In this document: positions 1-7,092 of the stretch, piece after piece
Layout of the letters: the number at the start of each line of letters is the position of its first letter
Numbering within the stretch: position 1 is the first letter of the stretch
Assembly (NCBI GenBank): GCA_025459035.1
Contig: JALORJ010000010.1
Coordinates: forward strand, 1 to 17,338
Reading direction: 5' to 3'
DNA: 17,338 nt
Source: Burkholderiales bacterium
Lineage (GTDB): Bacteria > Pseudomonadota > Gammaproteobacteria > Burkholderiales > Ga0077523
Program-made: the position numbers and the translations under genes
Notes under the pieces: model-generated
The model's database searches: none
What the model was told of the DNA's origin: nothing
The model's input: only the letters and a program-made list of their open reading frames with translations

Positions 1-893
1 AGCGTCAGGTGTTCTTCCTCGACGGTCACGGCGAGCGCCGTGCGGATGGCGGTGCCAACCACGATCTCGGCGAGTTCGCGCGGCGCCTCGCGACCAAGGG
101 CCTGAAGGTCGCGCCGCTGAACCTTGCCACCGTGCAGGCCGTGCCGGACAACGCCGCGGTGCTGGTGATCGCCGGCCCGCAGGTCGATCTGCTTCGCGTC
201 GAGGTCGACAAGCTGCTCGCCTACGTGCAGCGCGGCGGCGCGGTGCTGTGGATGATCGACGAGGGCGCGCTGCACGGGCTGCAACCGCTGGCCGACGCGC
301 TCGGGCTGCGTCTCGATCCCGGCGTGGTCGTCGACCCGGCCGCCGCGCAGGTGCAGGCCAGCGCGACCCTCGCACTGGCGTCGAAGTACGCGGTGCATCC
401 GGCCACCCGGGCCTTCGCGCTGACCACGGCGTTCCCGTTCGCGCGCCCGCTGGCGGCTGCCGCCGATCCGCGCGGTTGGCGCTTCACGGCGCTGGTCGAG
501 GCCGCACCGCGCGGCTGGGTCGAGACCGGGCCGCTCGATGCCACGGTGCAGTTCGACCGCGGCCGCGACGTGGCTGGCCCGGTCGTGGTCGCCGCCGCGC
601 TCGAGCGCGAGACCGACGGCCGCGCACAGCGCGTGGCCGTGACCGGGACCGGACACTTCGTCGCCAACACCTACGTCGGTCTCGTCGGCAACCTCGACTT
701 CGGCGTGAACCTCGTGAACTGGACCGCGGGGGACGAGAGCCTGATCACGCTCGAGCCGCGGCCGAGCGTCGACCGCACGCTCGAGCTGTCGCGCGCATGG
801 CTCACGTTCATCGCGCTGTTCTTCGCGATCGCGCTGCCGGCCGGGTTGCTCTTCACCGGGGCGTTCACGTGGTGGCAGCGGCGACGCGCCTGA
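1..893 (+). CDS. GldG-type ABC transporter auxiliary protein, C-terminal part (5' end cut by window)
   Basis: The reading frame is open to the left edge (codons from base 3), so the GTG at 9 is probably internal and the N-terminus is missing. Visible motifs fit the GldG / 'ABC-type uncharacterised transport, auxiliary component' family: a DGHGE motif at the left edge, then a strand-helix segment ending in VLVIAGP, then YVQRGGAVLWMIDEG, all typical of its periplasmic domain. A single hydrophobic helix near the C-terminus (LTFIALFFAIALPAGLLF) is followed by a WWQRRRA positive-inside tail, so the domain should face the periplasm. The family partners an ABC ATPase and permease, expected just upstream outside the window. 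The next gene, a DUF4340 protein, begins 13 bases downstream and is a common partner. The transported substrate is not known. Gliding motility should not be inferred from the family name. Confidence 0.8.
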   Translation, partial: RQVFFLDGHGERRADGGANHDLGEFARRLATKGLKVAPLNLATVQAVPDNAAVLVIAGPQVDLLRVEVDKLLAYVQRGGAVLWMIDEGALHGLQPLADALGLRLDPGVVVDPAAAQVQASATLALASKYAVHPATRAFALTTAFPFARPLAAAADPRGWRFTALVEAAPRGWVETGPLDATVQFDRGRDVAGPVVVAAALERETDGRAQRVAVTGTGHFVANTYVGLVGNLDFGVNLVNWTAGDESLITLEPRPSVDRTLELSRAWLTFIALFFAIALPAGLLFTGAFTWWQRRRA

Positions 894-906
894 GCCCGCA
901 CGACCG

Positions 907-1863
907 ATGCTGAAGCGCGCCGCGTGGATCAACGTCGCGCTCGCCGCGGCCGTGGCTGCGCTCGGGCTGTGGATGCTCGGGTCGCCCGACGGCGGTCGTC
1001 GCGACGGCGCTGCCGACGCGCCGGCCGCCACCGCCGTGTTCGCGCTCGACGCGAAGACGGTGTCGGCGCTGCGGATCGAGCGACCCGGCGAGCCGCCGAT
1101 CGTGGTCGAGCGCACCGCGGCAGCCGCGACGGTCGGCGCCGCGCAGGGCAGCAGCGGCGGCAGCACATGGACCCAGACCGCGCCGTTTCGCGCGCGCGTC
1201 GATGCGTCGCGCATCTCGCGGCTGCTCGACGTGCTGCAGATGAAGAGTCGGCGCACGCTGCCGGCGACGGACCTCGCGAGCTTCGGTCTCGCGCCCGCGA
1301 ACGCCACGGTCACCTTCGACGCCGTCGCCGTGGGCTTCGGTGTCGTGAACCCGGTCACGCAGGAGCTGTACGTGCACGTCGGCGACCGCGTGCATCTGGT
1401 CGAGCCCACGTGGAGCTACGGCCTGCCGGCACCGCGCACGACGCTCGCGACGCACATGCCGCTGGACGGCGACGAGCAGGTCGTCGCGATCGCCCTGCCC
1501 GACGGCGTGCGCATCGCGAAGACCGACGGTCGCTGGACCCTGTCGCCGGACCCGGCGGCCGATCGCATGCCGTCGCAGGACGACCTCGTGCGCTTCGTCG
1601 AGCAGTGGCGCTACCTGTCGGCGCCGTCGACCACCGCCGCGCCTGCGGCCCCGCGAGGCGAGGTCGTCGCCGTGACCTTCGACGGCGGCGCGACCGCCCG
1701 CTTCGTCGTGACGCAGCGCGCGCCGAGCTTCGTGCTGGTGCGCGAGGACGAGCGACTCGCGTTCACGCTGCCGGCCGACGAAGGCGCGAAGCTGCTCGCG
1801 CTGCCGGCCCGAGCTTCGGCCGCGACGTCAGGCTCGGTCGTGTCGGCGCCCGCCGCGCGCTGA
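907..1863 (+). CDS. DUF4340 domain-containing membrane-anchored protein
   Basis: This 318-residue protein has one N-terminal membrane segment (about residues 7-25, INVALAAAVAALGLWML) and then a soluble, presumably periplasmic, domain. The domain has the repeated beta pattern of DUF4340, with ALDAKTVSALRIERPG near residues 47-62 and SRLLDVLQMKSRRTLP near 101-116. The segments LASFGLAPANATVTF and ELYVHVGDRVHLVE match the family's 'degryGL..P...v.l' layout. It follows the GldG-like gene by 13 bases and is almost certainly in the same operon. DUF4340 proteins are regularly found beside GldG-like ABC auxiliary proteins, so it is likely an accessory part of that ABC complex. The biochemical role is unknown. 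The ATG at 907 puts the membrane anchor at the N-terminus; I see no strong Shine-Dalgarno sequence. Confidence 0.8.
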   Translation: MLKRAAWINVALAAAVAALGLWMLGSPDGGRRDGAADAPAATAVFALDAKTVSALRIERPGEPPIVVERTAAAATVGAAQGSSGGSTWTQTAPFRARVDASRISRLLDVLQMKSRRTLPATDLASFGLAPANATVTFDAVAVGFGVVNPVTQELYVHVGDRVHLVEPTWSYGLPAPRTTLATHMPLDGDEQVVAIALPDGVRIAKTDGRWTLSPDPAADRMPSQDDLVRFVEQWRYLSAPSTTAAPAAPRGEVVAVTFDGGATARFVVTQRAPSFVLVREDERLAFTLPADEGAKLLALPARASAATSGSVVSAPAAR

Positions 1864-1902
1864 TCGGCGCCCACCGATCGCGCCTCCCACCGAGTCCGCC
1901 CC

Positions 1903-2718
1903 TTGCCCGAGCTGCCCGAGGTCGAGACCACGCGTCGGTCGCTCGCGCCGGCGCTCGACGGACGTCGCATCGTCCGCGCGGTGGTGCGCGACCGGCGGCT
2001 GCGCTGGCCGATCCCCGCCGACTTCGAGGCGGACGTCGCGGGGCGTCGCATCGTGCGCGTCGACCGGCGCGCCAAGTACCTGCTGATCGTCACCGACGCG
2101 GGGACGCTGCTCGGGCATCTGGGCATGTCGGGCCGCATGACCGTGGTGCCGGCGGACCGTCCGCCGGTCGCGCACGATCACGTCGACCTCGTGCTCGACG
2201 ACGGCCACGCGCTGCGCTTCCACGATCCGCGTCGCTTCGGCAGCCTGCACTGGCTCGCTGCGGAGGCCCCGCCGCATCCGCTGCTCGCGCATCTGGCGCC
2301 GGAGCCGTTCGACCCGGTGTTCGACGGCGCGTACCTGTACCGGATCACGCGCGGGCGCAGCGCGGCGATCAAGCACGTGCTGATGAACGCGTCGCTCGTG
2401 ACCGGGGTCGGGAACATCTACGCGTCGGAGGCGCTGTTCCGGGCGCGGATCCGCCCCACCACGGCAGCGCGGCGGCTGTCGCGCGCGCGATGCGACGCTC
2501 TGGTCGATGCGGTGCGCGAGACGCTCGCGCGCGCGATCGCGGCGGGCGGCACGACGCTGCGCGACTACGTCGACGGTCATGGCGATCCCGGTGCGTTCCA
2601 GACCGAGACGGCCGTCTACGACCGTGCCGGGGCACCGTGCGTGCGCTGCGACGGGACCGTGCGACGCATCGTCCAGGGGCAGCGCGCGACCTACTGGTGC
2701 CCCGGCTGCCAGCACTGA
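1903..2718 (+). CDS. mutM: Formamidopyrimidine-DNA glycosylase (Fpg/MutM)
   Basis: Bifunctional base-excision repair glycosylase/AP lyase that removes 8-oxoguanine and ring-opened purines. The 271-residue protein has the whole family signature. The N-terminal PELPEVE follows the initiator Met: Pro2 is the Schiff-base nucleophile after Met removal and Glu3 is catalytic. Lys58 lies in RRAKYLLI. The helix-two-turn-helix contains GVGNIYASEALF (about 168-179). The C-terminal zinc finger has CVRC (246-249) and CPGC (266-269), with the conserved Gln-Arg just before the last pair. The start codon is TTG at 1903; it is firmly fixed because catalysis needs the N-terminal proline directly after Met. The gene lies 39 bases after the DUF4340 gene and may share its transcript, although there is no functional link. 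It converges with the ferredoxin gene. Confidence 0.97.
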   Translation: MPELPEVETTRRSLAPALDGRRIVRAVVRDRRLRWPIPADFEADVAGRRIVRVDRRAKYLLIVTDAGTLLGHLGMSGRMTVVPADRPPVAHDHVDLVLDDGHALRFHDPRRFGSLHWLAAEAPPHPLLAHLAPEPFDPVFDGAYLYRITRGRSAAIKHVLMNASLVTGVGNIYASEALFRARIRPTTAARRLSRARCDALVDAVRETLARAIAAGGTTLRDYVDGHGDPGAFQTETAVYDRAGAPCVRCDGTVRRIVQGQRATYWCPGCQH

Positions 2719-2746
2719 GAACCGGTGCAGCCGTTCGCCGCGGCCG

Positions 2747-2765
2747 GGTCGGCACGCGGCCGACC
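2747..2765. terminator. Hairpin between convergent mutM and ferredoxin genes
   Basis: GGTCGGC (2747-2753) and GCCGACC (2759-2765) form a perfect 7-bp stem with a 5-base loop, inside the 56-base gap separating the two convergent stop codons. No T-run follows on either strand, so it is at best a weak or factor-assisted bidirectional terminator. The position supports the call more than the sequence does. Confidence 0.4.
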
Positions 2766-2774
2766 GCGCAGTCG

Positions 2775-3047
2775 CTACGACGCGACGTCCGCCGGTGCGA
2801 CCTGCGCCATCAGACCGGCGTACTTGAGCTCGAGCTGGGCGGGGGTCTCGACGTGCGCGGGATCGACGCTGATGCAGTCGACCGGACACACCTCGACGCA
2901 CTGCGGCTGCGCGAAGTGACCGATGCACTCGGTGCAACGCGACGGCGTGATCACGTAGATGTGTTCACCCATCGAGATCGCGTCGTTCGGGCACTCGGGC
3001 TCGCAGACGTCGCAGTTGATGCACTCGTCGGAGATGATCAGCGCCAT
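2775..3047 (-). CDS. fdx: 2[4Fe-4S] ferredoxin, Alvin type
   Basis: A small soluble electron carrier of 90 residues. Cluster I cysteines are C9, C12 and C15 with C19 followed by Pro (CINCDVCEPECP). Cluster II has C38, C41, C50 and C54, with eight residues between the second and third cysteine (CTECIGHFAQPQC). That insertion, plus a roughly 30-residue C-terminal extension after the last cluster, is the mark of the Allochromatium vinosum-type ferredoxins common in proteobacteria. The ATG at 3047 was chosen because it gives the canonical MALIISDEC N-terminus. A GAGG lies about 11 bases upstream of it on the minus strand. It is the last gene of the M16-rsmD-coaD operon, 17 bases after coaD. Its redox partner cannot be told from the sequence. 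Confidence 0.95.
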   Translation of the reverse strand: MALIISDECINCDVCEPECPNDAISMGEHIYVITPSRCTECIGHFAQPQCVEVCPVDCISVDPAHVETPAQLELKYAGLMAQVAPADVAS

Positions 3048-3064
3048 GGCGGGCCGGACCTCGC

Positions 3065-3544
3065 TCAGTGTCGCGTCTTGGCGGCCAGCCGCGGCAGCAG
3101 CAACGGATTGACGAACGGCGACACGTCGCCGCCCAGCTGGGCGATCTCGCGCACCATCGTGGCGGAGATGAACTGGTACTGCTCCGCGGGGGTCAGGAAC
3201 AGCGTCTCGACGTCGGGGTGCAGGATGCGGTTCATGCCGGCCATCTGGAACTCGTACTCGAAGTCGGACACCGCGCGCAGCCCGCGCAGCACGACGCGCG
3301 CGTCGACCGTCTTCAGGAAATCCATCAGCAGGCCCGAGAAGCCGACCACCTCGACGTTGCGATAGGACGCCAGCACCTCGCGCGCGATGTCGACCCGCTC
3401 GGAGAGCGAGAACAACGGGCGCTTGCCCGAGCTGTCGGCGACGGCGAGCACGACGGTGTCGAACAGCTGCGACGCGCGACGCACGAGATCCTCGTGGCCG
3501 CGGGTCATGGGATCGAACGTCCCGGGATAGACGGCGCGCTTCAT
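3065..3544 (-). CDS. coaD: Phosphopantetheine adenylyltransferase (PPAT)
   Basis: Catalyses the penultimate step of coenzyme A synthesis, transferring AMP from ATP to 4'-phosphopantetheine to give dephospho-CoA. The 159-residue length is normal for bacterial CoaD. The nucleotidyltransferase motif is GTFDPMTRGH (residues 9-18), with the TxGH-type His18. The RGLRAVSDFEYE segment lies near residues 88-99 and ISATMVREIAQLGGD, the second nucleotide-binding signature (S-[ST]-T-x-V-R-E), near 127-141. Here the signature has Ala in place of the second Ser/Thr (SATMVRE). The ATG at 3544 sits in an ATGA overlap with the rsmD stop, so the two are probably translationally coupled. rsmD-coaD adjacency is a widespread arrangement in bacteria, although the two enzymes act in unrelated pathways. 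Confidence 0.97.
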   Translation of the reverse strand: MKRAVYPGTFDPMTRGHEDLVRRASQLFDTVVLAVADSSGKRPLFSLSERVDIAREVLASYRNVEVVGFSGLLMDFLKTVDARVVLRGLRAVSDFEYEFQMAGMNRILHPDVETLFLTPAEQYQFISATMVREIAQLGGDVSPFVNPLLLPRLAAKTRH

Positions 3545-4188
3545 GGGGCGACTCCGAACAGGTGCGCATGGACGCCACCGGCGCGCACATGTCGCAGCAG
3601 TTCGAGCCCCGGCGGGACCGCGACCGGCTGCGGGGCCTCGACGTGGATCCGGGCGTCGGCCGCGAGATGACCGGCCAGGCGCGCGAGCAGCGCGGGGTAG
3701 TCGGTCTCGGCGAACGGCGGATCGAGGAACACCACGTCGAACAGGCGCGCGTCGGAGCGCAGGAAGTCTAGCCCGTCGCCCTGCGCGATCTCGACGCGGT
3801 CCAGGCCCAGCTGTCGTGCATTCGCGGCCAGGGCCCGCGCCGCGGCGGCGTCGCGCTCGCGCAGCACCACGCACCGGGCCCCGCGGGAGGCCGCCTCGAA
3901 GCCCAGCGCGCCGCTGCCCGCGAACAGATCGAGACACACGCGTCCGGTCAGGTCCTGGCCCAGCCAGTTGAACAGCGTCTCGCGCACGCGGTCCGGCGTC
4001 GGTCGCAGGCCCGGACGCGCCGGGAACGTGATCACACGGCTGCGATGCGTGCCGCCGATGATGCGCACGCGTCCGGTGCCGCCCGCCGCAGCCGTTGGCG
4101 CAGGCGCCGCCGCGGCGCCGGGCGGGCGGGGGCCGCGCCTCACGCGGCCGTCGGCCGCGGGTCCGGCCGCCGGCGCGGCGGCGCGCAC
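3541..4188 (-). CDS. rsmD: 16S rRNA (guanine(966)-N(2))-methyltransferase RsmD
   Basis: SAM-dependent enzyme that methylates N2 of G966 in 16S rRNA. The family opening RIIGG is at residues 42-46 and LRPTPDRVRETLFNWL at 61-76. The SAM-binding loop is DLFAGSGALGFEAASRG (87-103), and the catalytic DPPF motif is at 156-159. From the GTG at 4188 the product is 215 residues, but residues 1-40 are an Ala/Pro/Gly/Arg-rich stretch unlike RsmD. A second in-frame GTG at 4068 would give a 175-residue protein starting directly at the conserved VRIIGG segment, so the true start is open. The 4188 start begins 7 bases after the M16 stop. The stop overlaps the coaD start as ATGA. Function is secure; only the start is in doubt. 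Confidence 0.92.
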   Translation of the reverse strand: MRAAAPAAGPAADGRVRRGPRPPGAAAAPAPTAAAGGTGRVRIIGGTHRSRVITFPARPGLRPTPDRVRETLFNWLGQDLTGRVCLDLFAGSGALGFEAASRGARCVVLRERDAAAARALAANARQLGLDRVEIAQGDGLDFLRSDARLFDVVFLDPPFAETDYPALLARLAGHLAADARIHVEAPQPVAVPPGLELLRHVRAGGVHAHLFGVAP

Positions 4189-4195
4189 GGATCCG

Positions 4196-5554
4196 TCACG
4201 GCTTCGCGGGATCGACTCCGACGACGACCGTCACCCACTGCTGCGGATCGAGCCGCGCGGCCAGCACGCGGCGCACGTCGTCGCGCGTGACGGCGTCGAT
4301 GTGGCGCGTGAACTGCGCCAGGTAGTCGAGCGGCAGGCCGTAGAAGCCGATGATCCCGAGATAGTCGTGGATCTTGCGGTTGGAGTCGATGCGAAGCGGG
4401 AAGCCGTTGATCAGGTTCTGCTTCGCGGCGTCGAGTTCGGCGTCGCTCGGACCGCTGTCGCGGTAGCGCGCGATCGTGTCGCGCATCACCGCGACCGCCT
4501 GGTCGGCCTGGTCGCGACGGGTCTGCAGCCCGGCCTGGAACACACCGGCGTAGCGCTGCGGGGCGAACACGCTGTACGCGCTGTAGGCGAGCCCGCGCTT
4601 GACGCGGATCTCCTCGACCAGCCGCGACGCGAAGCCGCCGCCGCCCAGCACATGGTTGGCGACCAGCAGCGCGAACCAGTCGGGGTCGTCGCGCGCGACG
4701 CCGGGCATGCCCATCAGCACGTGGCTCTGCGACGCCGGGTGCGGCACGCGGATCTGCTCGGCCCCGGCGGTGCGCGCGCTGCGCGGCAGTGGCGGCACCG
4801 GACCGTCGGCGCGCGGCAGCCCGTCGGTCAGCGCCCGCGCGATCGCGTCGGCGCGAGAGCGATCGGCATCGCCCATGATCGACACCACCGCCCAGTCGCT
4901 GCGGAACCACGTGCGGTGGAAGCCCGCGAGGTCCGTGGCACTCAGCTGCTCGACCGTGTCGATCTCGCCGGCCGCGCGCAGGCCGTACGGATGGCGCGCG
5001 TACATCGCGGCCGCGAACGCGCGCTCGGCGACCGTCTCGGGCTTGGTGTCGGCCTCGCGCAGCCCGGCCACGAGCCTCGCCTTCTCGCGCTCGACCACCG
5101 CGGCGGGGTACTCGGGTCGCTGGACGATGCGCGCGAGCACGTCGAGCGCCGCGTCGCGCTCGCGCGGCGACGACAGCGTGCGCAGCGTCCAGCCGCCGCG
5201 GTCGGCGTCGAAGCGCGGCGCGAGCTGGGCGCCGACATCGGACAGCGCCCGGGCGACGTCGGTCTCGCCCATGCCCCCCGCACCCAGCCGCATCAGGCCG
5301 ATCGCGAGGTTCGCGGTGCCCGACGTGGCCCGCGTGTCGCGCGACCAGCCCGCCGGAAACTCGACGCCCACGTCGAGCATCGGCAGCGCCGGGTTGTACG
5401 CGTACATCACGCGGGCGCCGTTGGGCAGCGTCCAGGTCTCGATCGACGGCCCGTCGGCCGCGTGCGTCGGCGGGTTGCAGACGAACACCGCAGCGAACGC
5501 GACCAGCCCCGCAAGCCATGCGACTCGCGCGCGCCGGATCCAGCGCCCGCTCAT
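4196..5554 (-). CDS. M16 family peptidase-like protein, non-catalytic partner subunit
   Basis: This 452-residue pitrilysin/M16 family protein has a signal peptide-like N-terminus (charged residues 4-10, hydrophobic core about 11-26, then HAADG), so it is probably periplasmic. The two-domain M16B fold is recognisable, but where the catalytic HxxEH should lie (about residues 79-90) the sequence reads GTANLAIGLMRLG, with no zinc ligands. The C-terminal domain keeps FASRLVEEIRVKRGLAYS (308-325), including the Arg/Tyr pair (R320, Y324) found in the non-catalytic half of heterodimeric M16B enzymes. By that family rule it should bind substrate and complete the active site of its partner. It starts in an ATGA overlap with the upstream catalytic M16 gene, which favours one-to-one production. 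The substrate is unknown; periplasmic peptides are an inference. Confidence 0.92.
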   Translation of the reverse strand: MSGRWIRRARVAWLAGLVAFAAVFVCNPPTHAADGPSIETWTLPNGARVMYAYNPALPMLDVGVEFPAGWSRDTRATSGTANLAIGLMRLGAGGMGETDVARALSDVGAQLAPRFDADRGGWTLRTLSSPRERDAALDVLARIVQRPEYPAAVVEREKARLVAGLREADTKPETVAERAFAAAMYARHPYGLRAAGEIDTVEQLSATDLAGFHRTWFRSDWAVVSIMGDADRSRADAIARALTDGLPRADGPVPPLPRSARTAGAEQIRVPHPASQSHVLMGMPGVARDDPDWFALLVANHVLGGGGFASRLVEEIRVKRGLAYSAYSVFAPQRYAGVFQAGLQTRRDQADQAVAVMRDTIARYRDSGPSDAELDAAKQNLINGFPLRIDSNRKIHDYLGIIGFYGLPLDYLAQFTRHIDAVTRDDVRRVLAARLDPQQWVTVVVGVDPAKP

Positions 5555-6936
5555 CGCCCCCCCCCGTTCGCGTCGGCCGCGGTGCGCGTCGCACCACCCG
5601 GCTGCGGCTCCAGCACCGCGACGGTCAGCGCGTCGTCCACGAACCAGCGGCGCGCGACCTGCTGCACCTGCTCGGCGGTGACGGCGCGCAGCCGCTCGGC
5701 CTGCACGTCGGCCGAGTCGAACGGCAACCCGACCGTGCGCAGCTTCCCGATCTGCATCGCCTGGAAGAACATGCTGTCGCGCTGGAACACCTGGCTCGCG
5801 ATGACCTGTGCCTTGACGCGCTCGAGCTCGGCGGGATCGATCGGCTCGTTCGCGACACGCGCCAGCTCGCGCCGCAGGGCGGCCTCGAGTTCGGCGGCGG
5901 TGCGCCCGGGTGCGGGCGTGCCTTCGAGGAAGAACTGCGCCGGCCCGCGGTGCGTGTCGTCGTAGCTCGCGCCGGCGTTGATCGCGATGCGCTCGGTCTT
6001 GACCAGTCGCGTGTCGAGGCGCGCCGCGTCGTTGCCGTCGAGCACACCGGCCAGCATCGTGAGCGCGTAGGGCTCCCAGTCGTGTTCGACGTCGCGCAGC
6101 GCCGGCACGTGCCACGCCATCAGCACGTAGGGCAGTTCGGCCGGCGCCTTCACCGAGAGTCGCTTCAGGCCGCGCTGCGGCGGTTCGATCTGCGGCTTGC
6201 GTGGCGGCAGCGGGCGCGCGGGAATCGCGCCGAAGTGCTTCTCGGCCATCGCGAACGCGGCCTCGGGCTGCACGTCGCCCACCACCACCCACGCCGCGTT
6301 GTTCGGCACGTACCACGCCTGGTACCAGGCGCGCGCGTCGTCGACGGTCATGTGCTCCAGATCGGCCATCCACCCGATCACCGGCCAGCGATAGCCGACC
6401 GCGGTGTAGGCGGTCGCCATCATCTGTTCGTACAGCAGCGCACGCGGCTGGTCGTCGGTGCGCAGGCGGCGCTCTTCCATGACGACCTTGATCTCCTTCT
6501 CGAAGTCGGCCGCCGTGAGCTGCAGATGCGCCATGCGGTCGGCCTCTAGCACGACCATGGTCTCGAGCTTCGAGACCGCGACCTGCTGGAAGTACGCGGT
6601 GTAGTCGCGATTGGTGAACGCGTTGTCGCGCCCGCCGGCGGCGGCGACCACCCGGTTGAAGGTGTCACCGGGGTGGGTCGGGGTGCCCTTGAACATCATG
6701 TGCTCGAGGACGTGCGCGACGCCGGTCGTGCCGCTCGACTCGTCCATGCTGCCGGCGCGGTACCAGACCATGCTGGCGGCCGTGGGCGCGCGGTGGTCCT
6801 CCATCACGATGACCTGCATGCCGTTGGCCAGCGTGCGCGTGTGCACGTCGCCCTGCGCGGCCGCGGCCGCCTGCGCGGCGCACACGAGCCCCAGCGCGAG
6901 CGCGCGTCGCGCGGCCCGCGGGTTCGAACCCCTCAT
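5551..6936 (-). CDS. M16 family zinc metallopeptidase, catalytic subunit
   Basis: A 461-residue pitrilysin-family peptidase with an N-terminal signal peptide (hydrophobic ALALGLVCAAQAAAAA, cleavage likely near residue 28), so exported. The inverted zinc motif HxxEH is H75-V-L-E78-H79 within VAHVLEHMMFKG. The distal Glu ligand falls in VVMEERRL (E155 or E156, about 76 residues on, as usual for M16). The FTNRDYTAYF segment (107-116) is a family signature. The C-terminal domain lacks the RGLAYS Arg/Tyr motif, which is present in the next gene, so the two products probably form a heterodimer. The ATG at 6936 has a strong minus-strand Shine-Dalgarno sequence, GAGGTGA (complement of 6940-6946), 3 bases upstream of it. 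It is the first gene of a five-gene operon running to the ferredoxin, and is divergent from ftsY. A run of nine G's ends the coding sequence. Confidence 0.95.
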   Translation of the reverse strand: MRGSNPRAARRALALGLVCAAQAAAAAQGDVHTRTLANGMQVIVMEDHRAPTAASMVWYRAGSMDESSGTTGVAHVLEHMMFKGTPTHPGDTFNRVVAAAGGRDNAFTNRDYTAYFQQVAVSKLETMVVLEADRMAHLQLTAADFEKEIKVVMEERRLRTDDQPRALLYEQMMATAYTAVGYRWPVIGWMADLEHMTVDDARAWYQAWYVPNNAAWVVVGDVQPEAAFAMAEKHFGAIPARPLPPRKPQIEPPQRGLKRLSVKAPAELPYVLMAWHVPALRDVEHDWEPYALTMLAGVLDGNDAARLDTRLVKTERIAINAGASYDDTHRGPAQFFLEGTPAPGRTAAELEAALRRELARVANEPIDPAELERVKAQVIASQVFQRDSMFFQAMQIGKLRTVGLPFDSADVQAERLRAVTAEQVQQVARRWFVDDALTVAVLEPQPGGATRTAADANGGGR

Positions 6937-6957
6937 CGATCACCTCGGTGACGTGAA

Positions 6958-6963
6958 TACAAT
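6958..6963 (+). promoter_or_regulatory. Possible -10 element (TACAAT) for ftsY in the divergent M16/ftsY region
   Basis: The 156-base gap between the divergent M16 and ftsY starts contains TACAAT, a 5/6 match to TATAAT, and is one of the few AT-rich spots in this GC-rich window. No good -35 box stands 16-18 bases upstream, so support is weak. If real, it implies an ftsY leader of about 120 bases. An imperfect dyad, TCACC-TC-GGTGA, lies just upstream at 6940-6951, but it overlaps the M16 Shine-Dalgarno sequence and may have no other role. Confidence 0.35.
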
Positions 6964-7092
6964 CGGTCGGGCGTGTCGACGTGGCCTGCGCGCCCGTCGC
7001 TGCGGTGTGCCGCGAACGGTGCGCCTCCCTCGACCGCCGGTCCGCCAGGCGCAGCATGCGCCGCGCGGACCGCACCACAGACACCCCGACCG

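Noticed and set aside
924..3365. An 813-codon plus-strand open frame across DUF4340, mutM and the ferredoxin.
   Set aside because: It is a high-GC shadow: the product is Arg/Ala-rich without domains, and it crosses three real genes on both strands.
3968..5965. A 665-codon plus-strand open frame opposite rsmD and the M16 genes.
   Set aside because: The antisense frame of well-recognised genes; Arg-rich composition and no domain.
4196..6373. One long minus-strand frame read as a single large M16 protein.
   Set aside because: The part upstream of 5554 is out of frame with the clear catalytic M16 gene and encodes Arg-rich sequence; the natural reading is two genes with an ATGA overlap, unless the G-tract slips.
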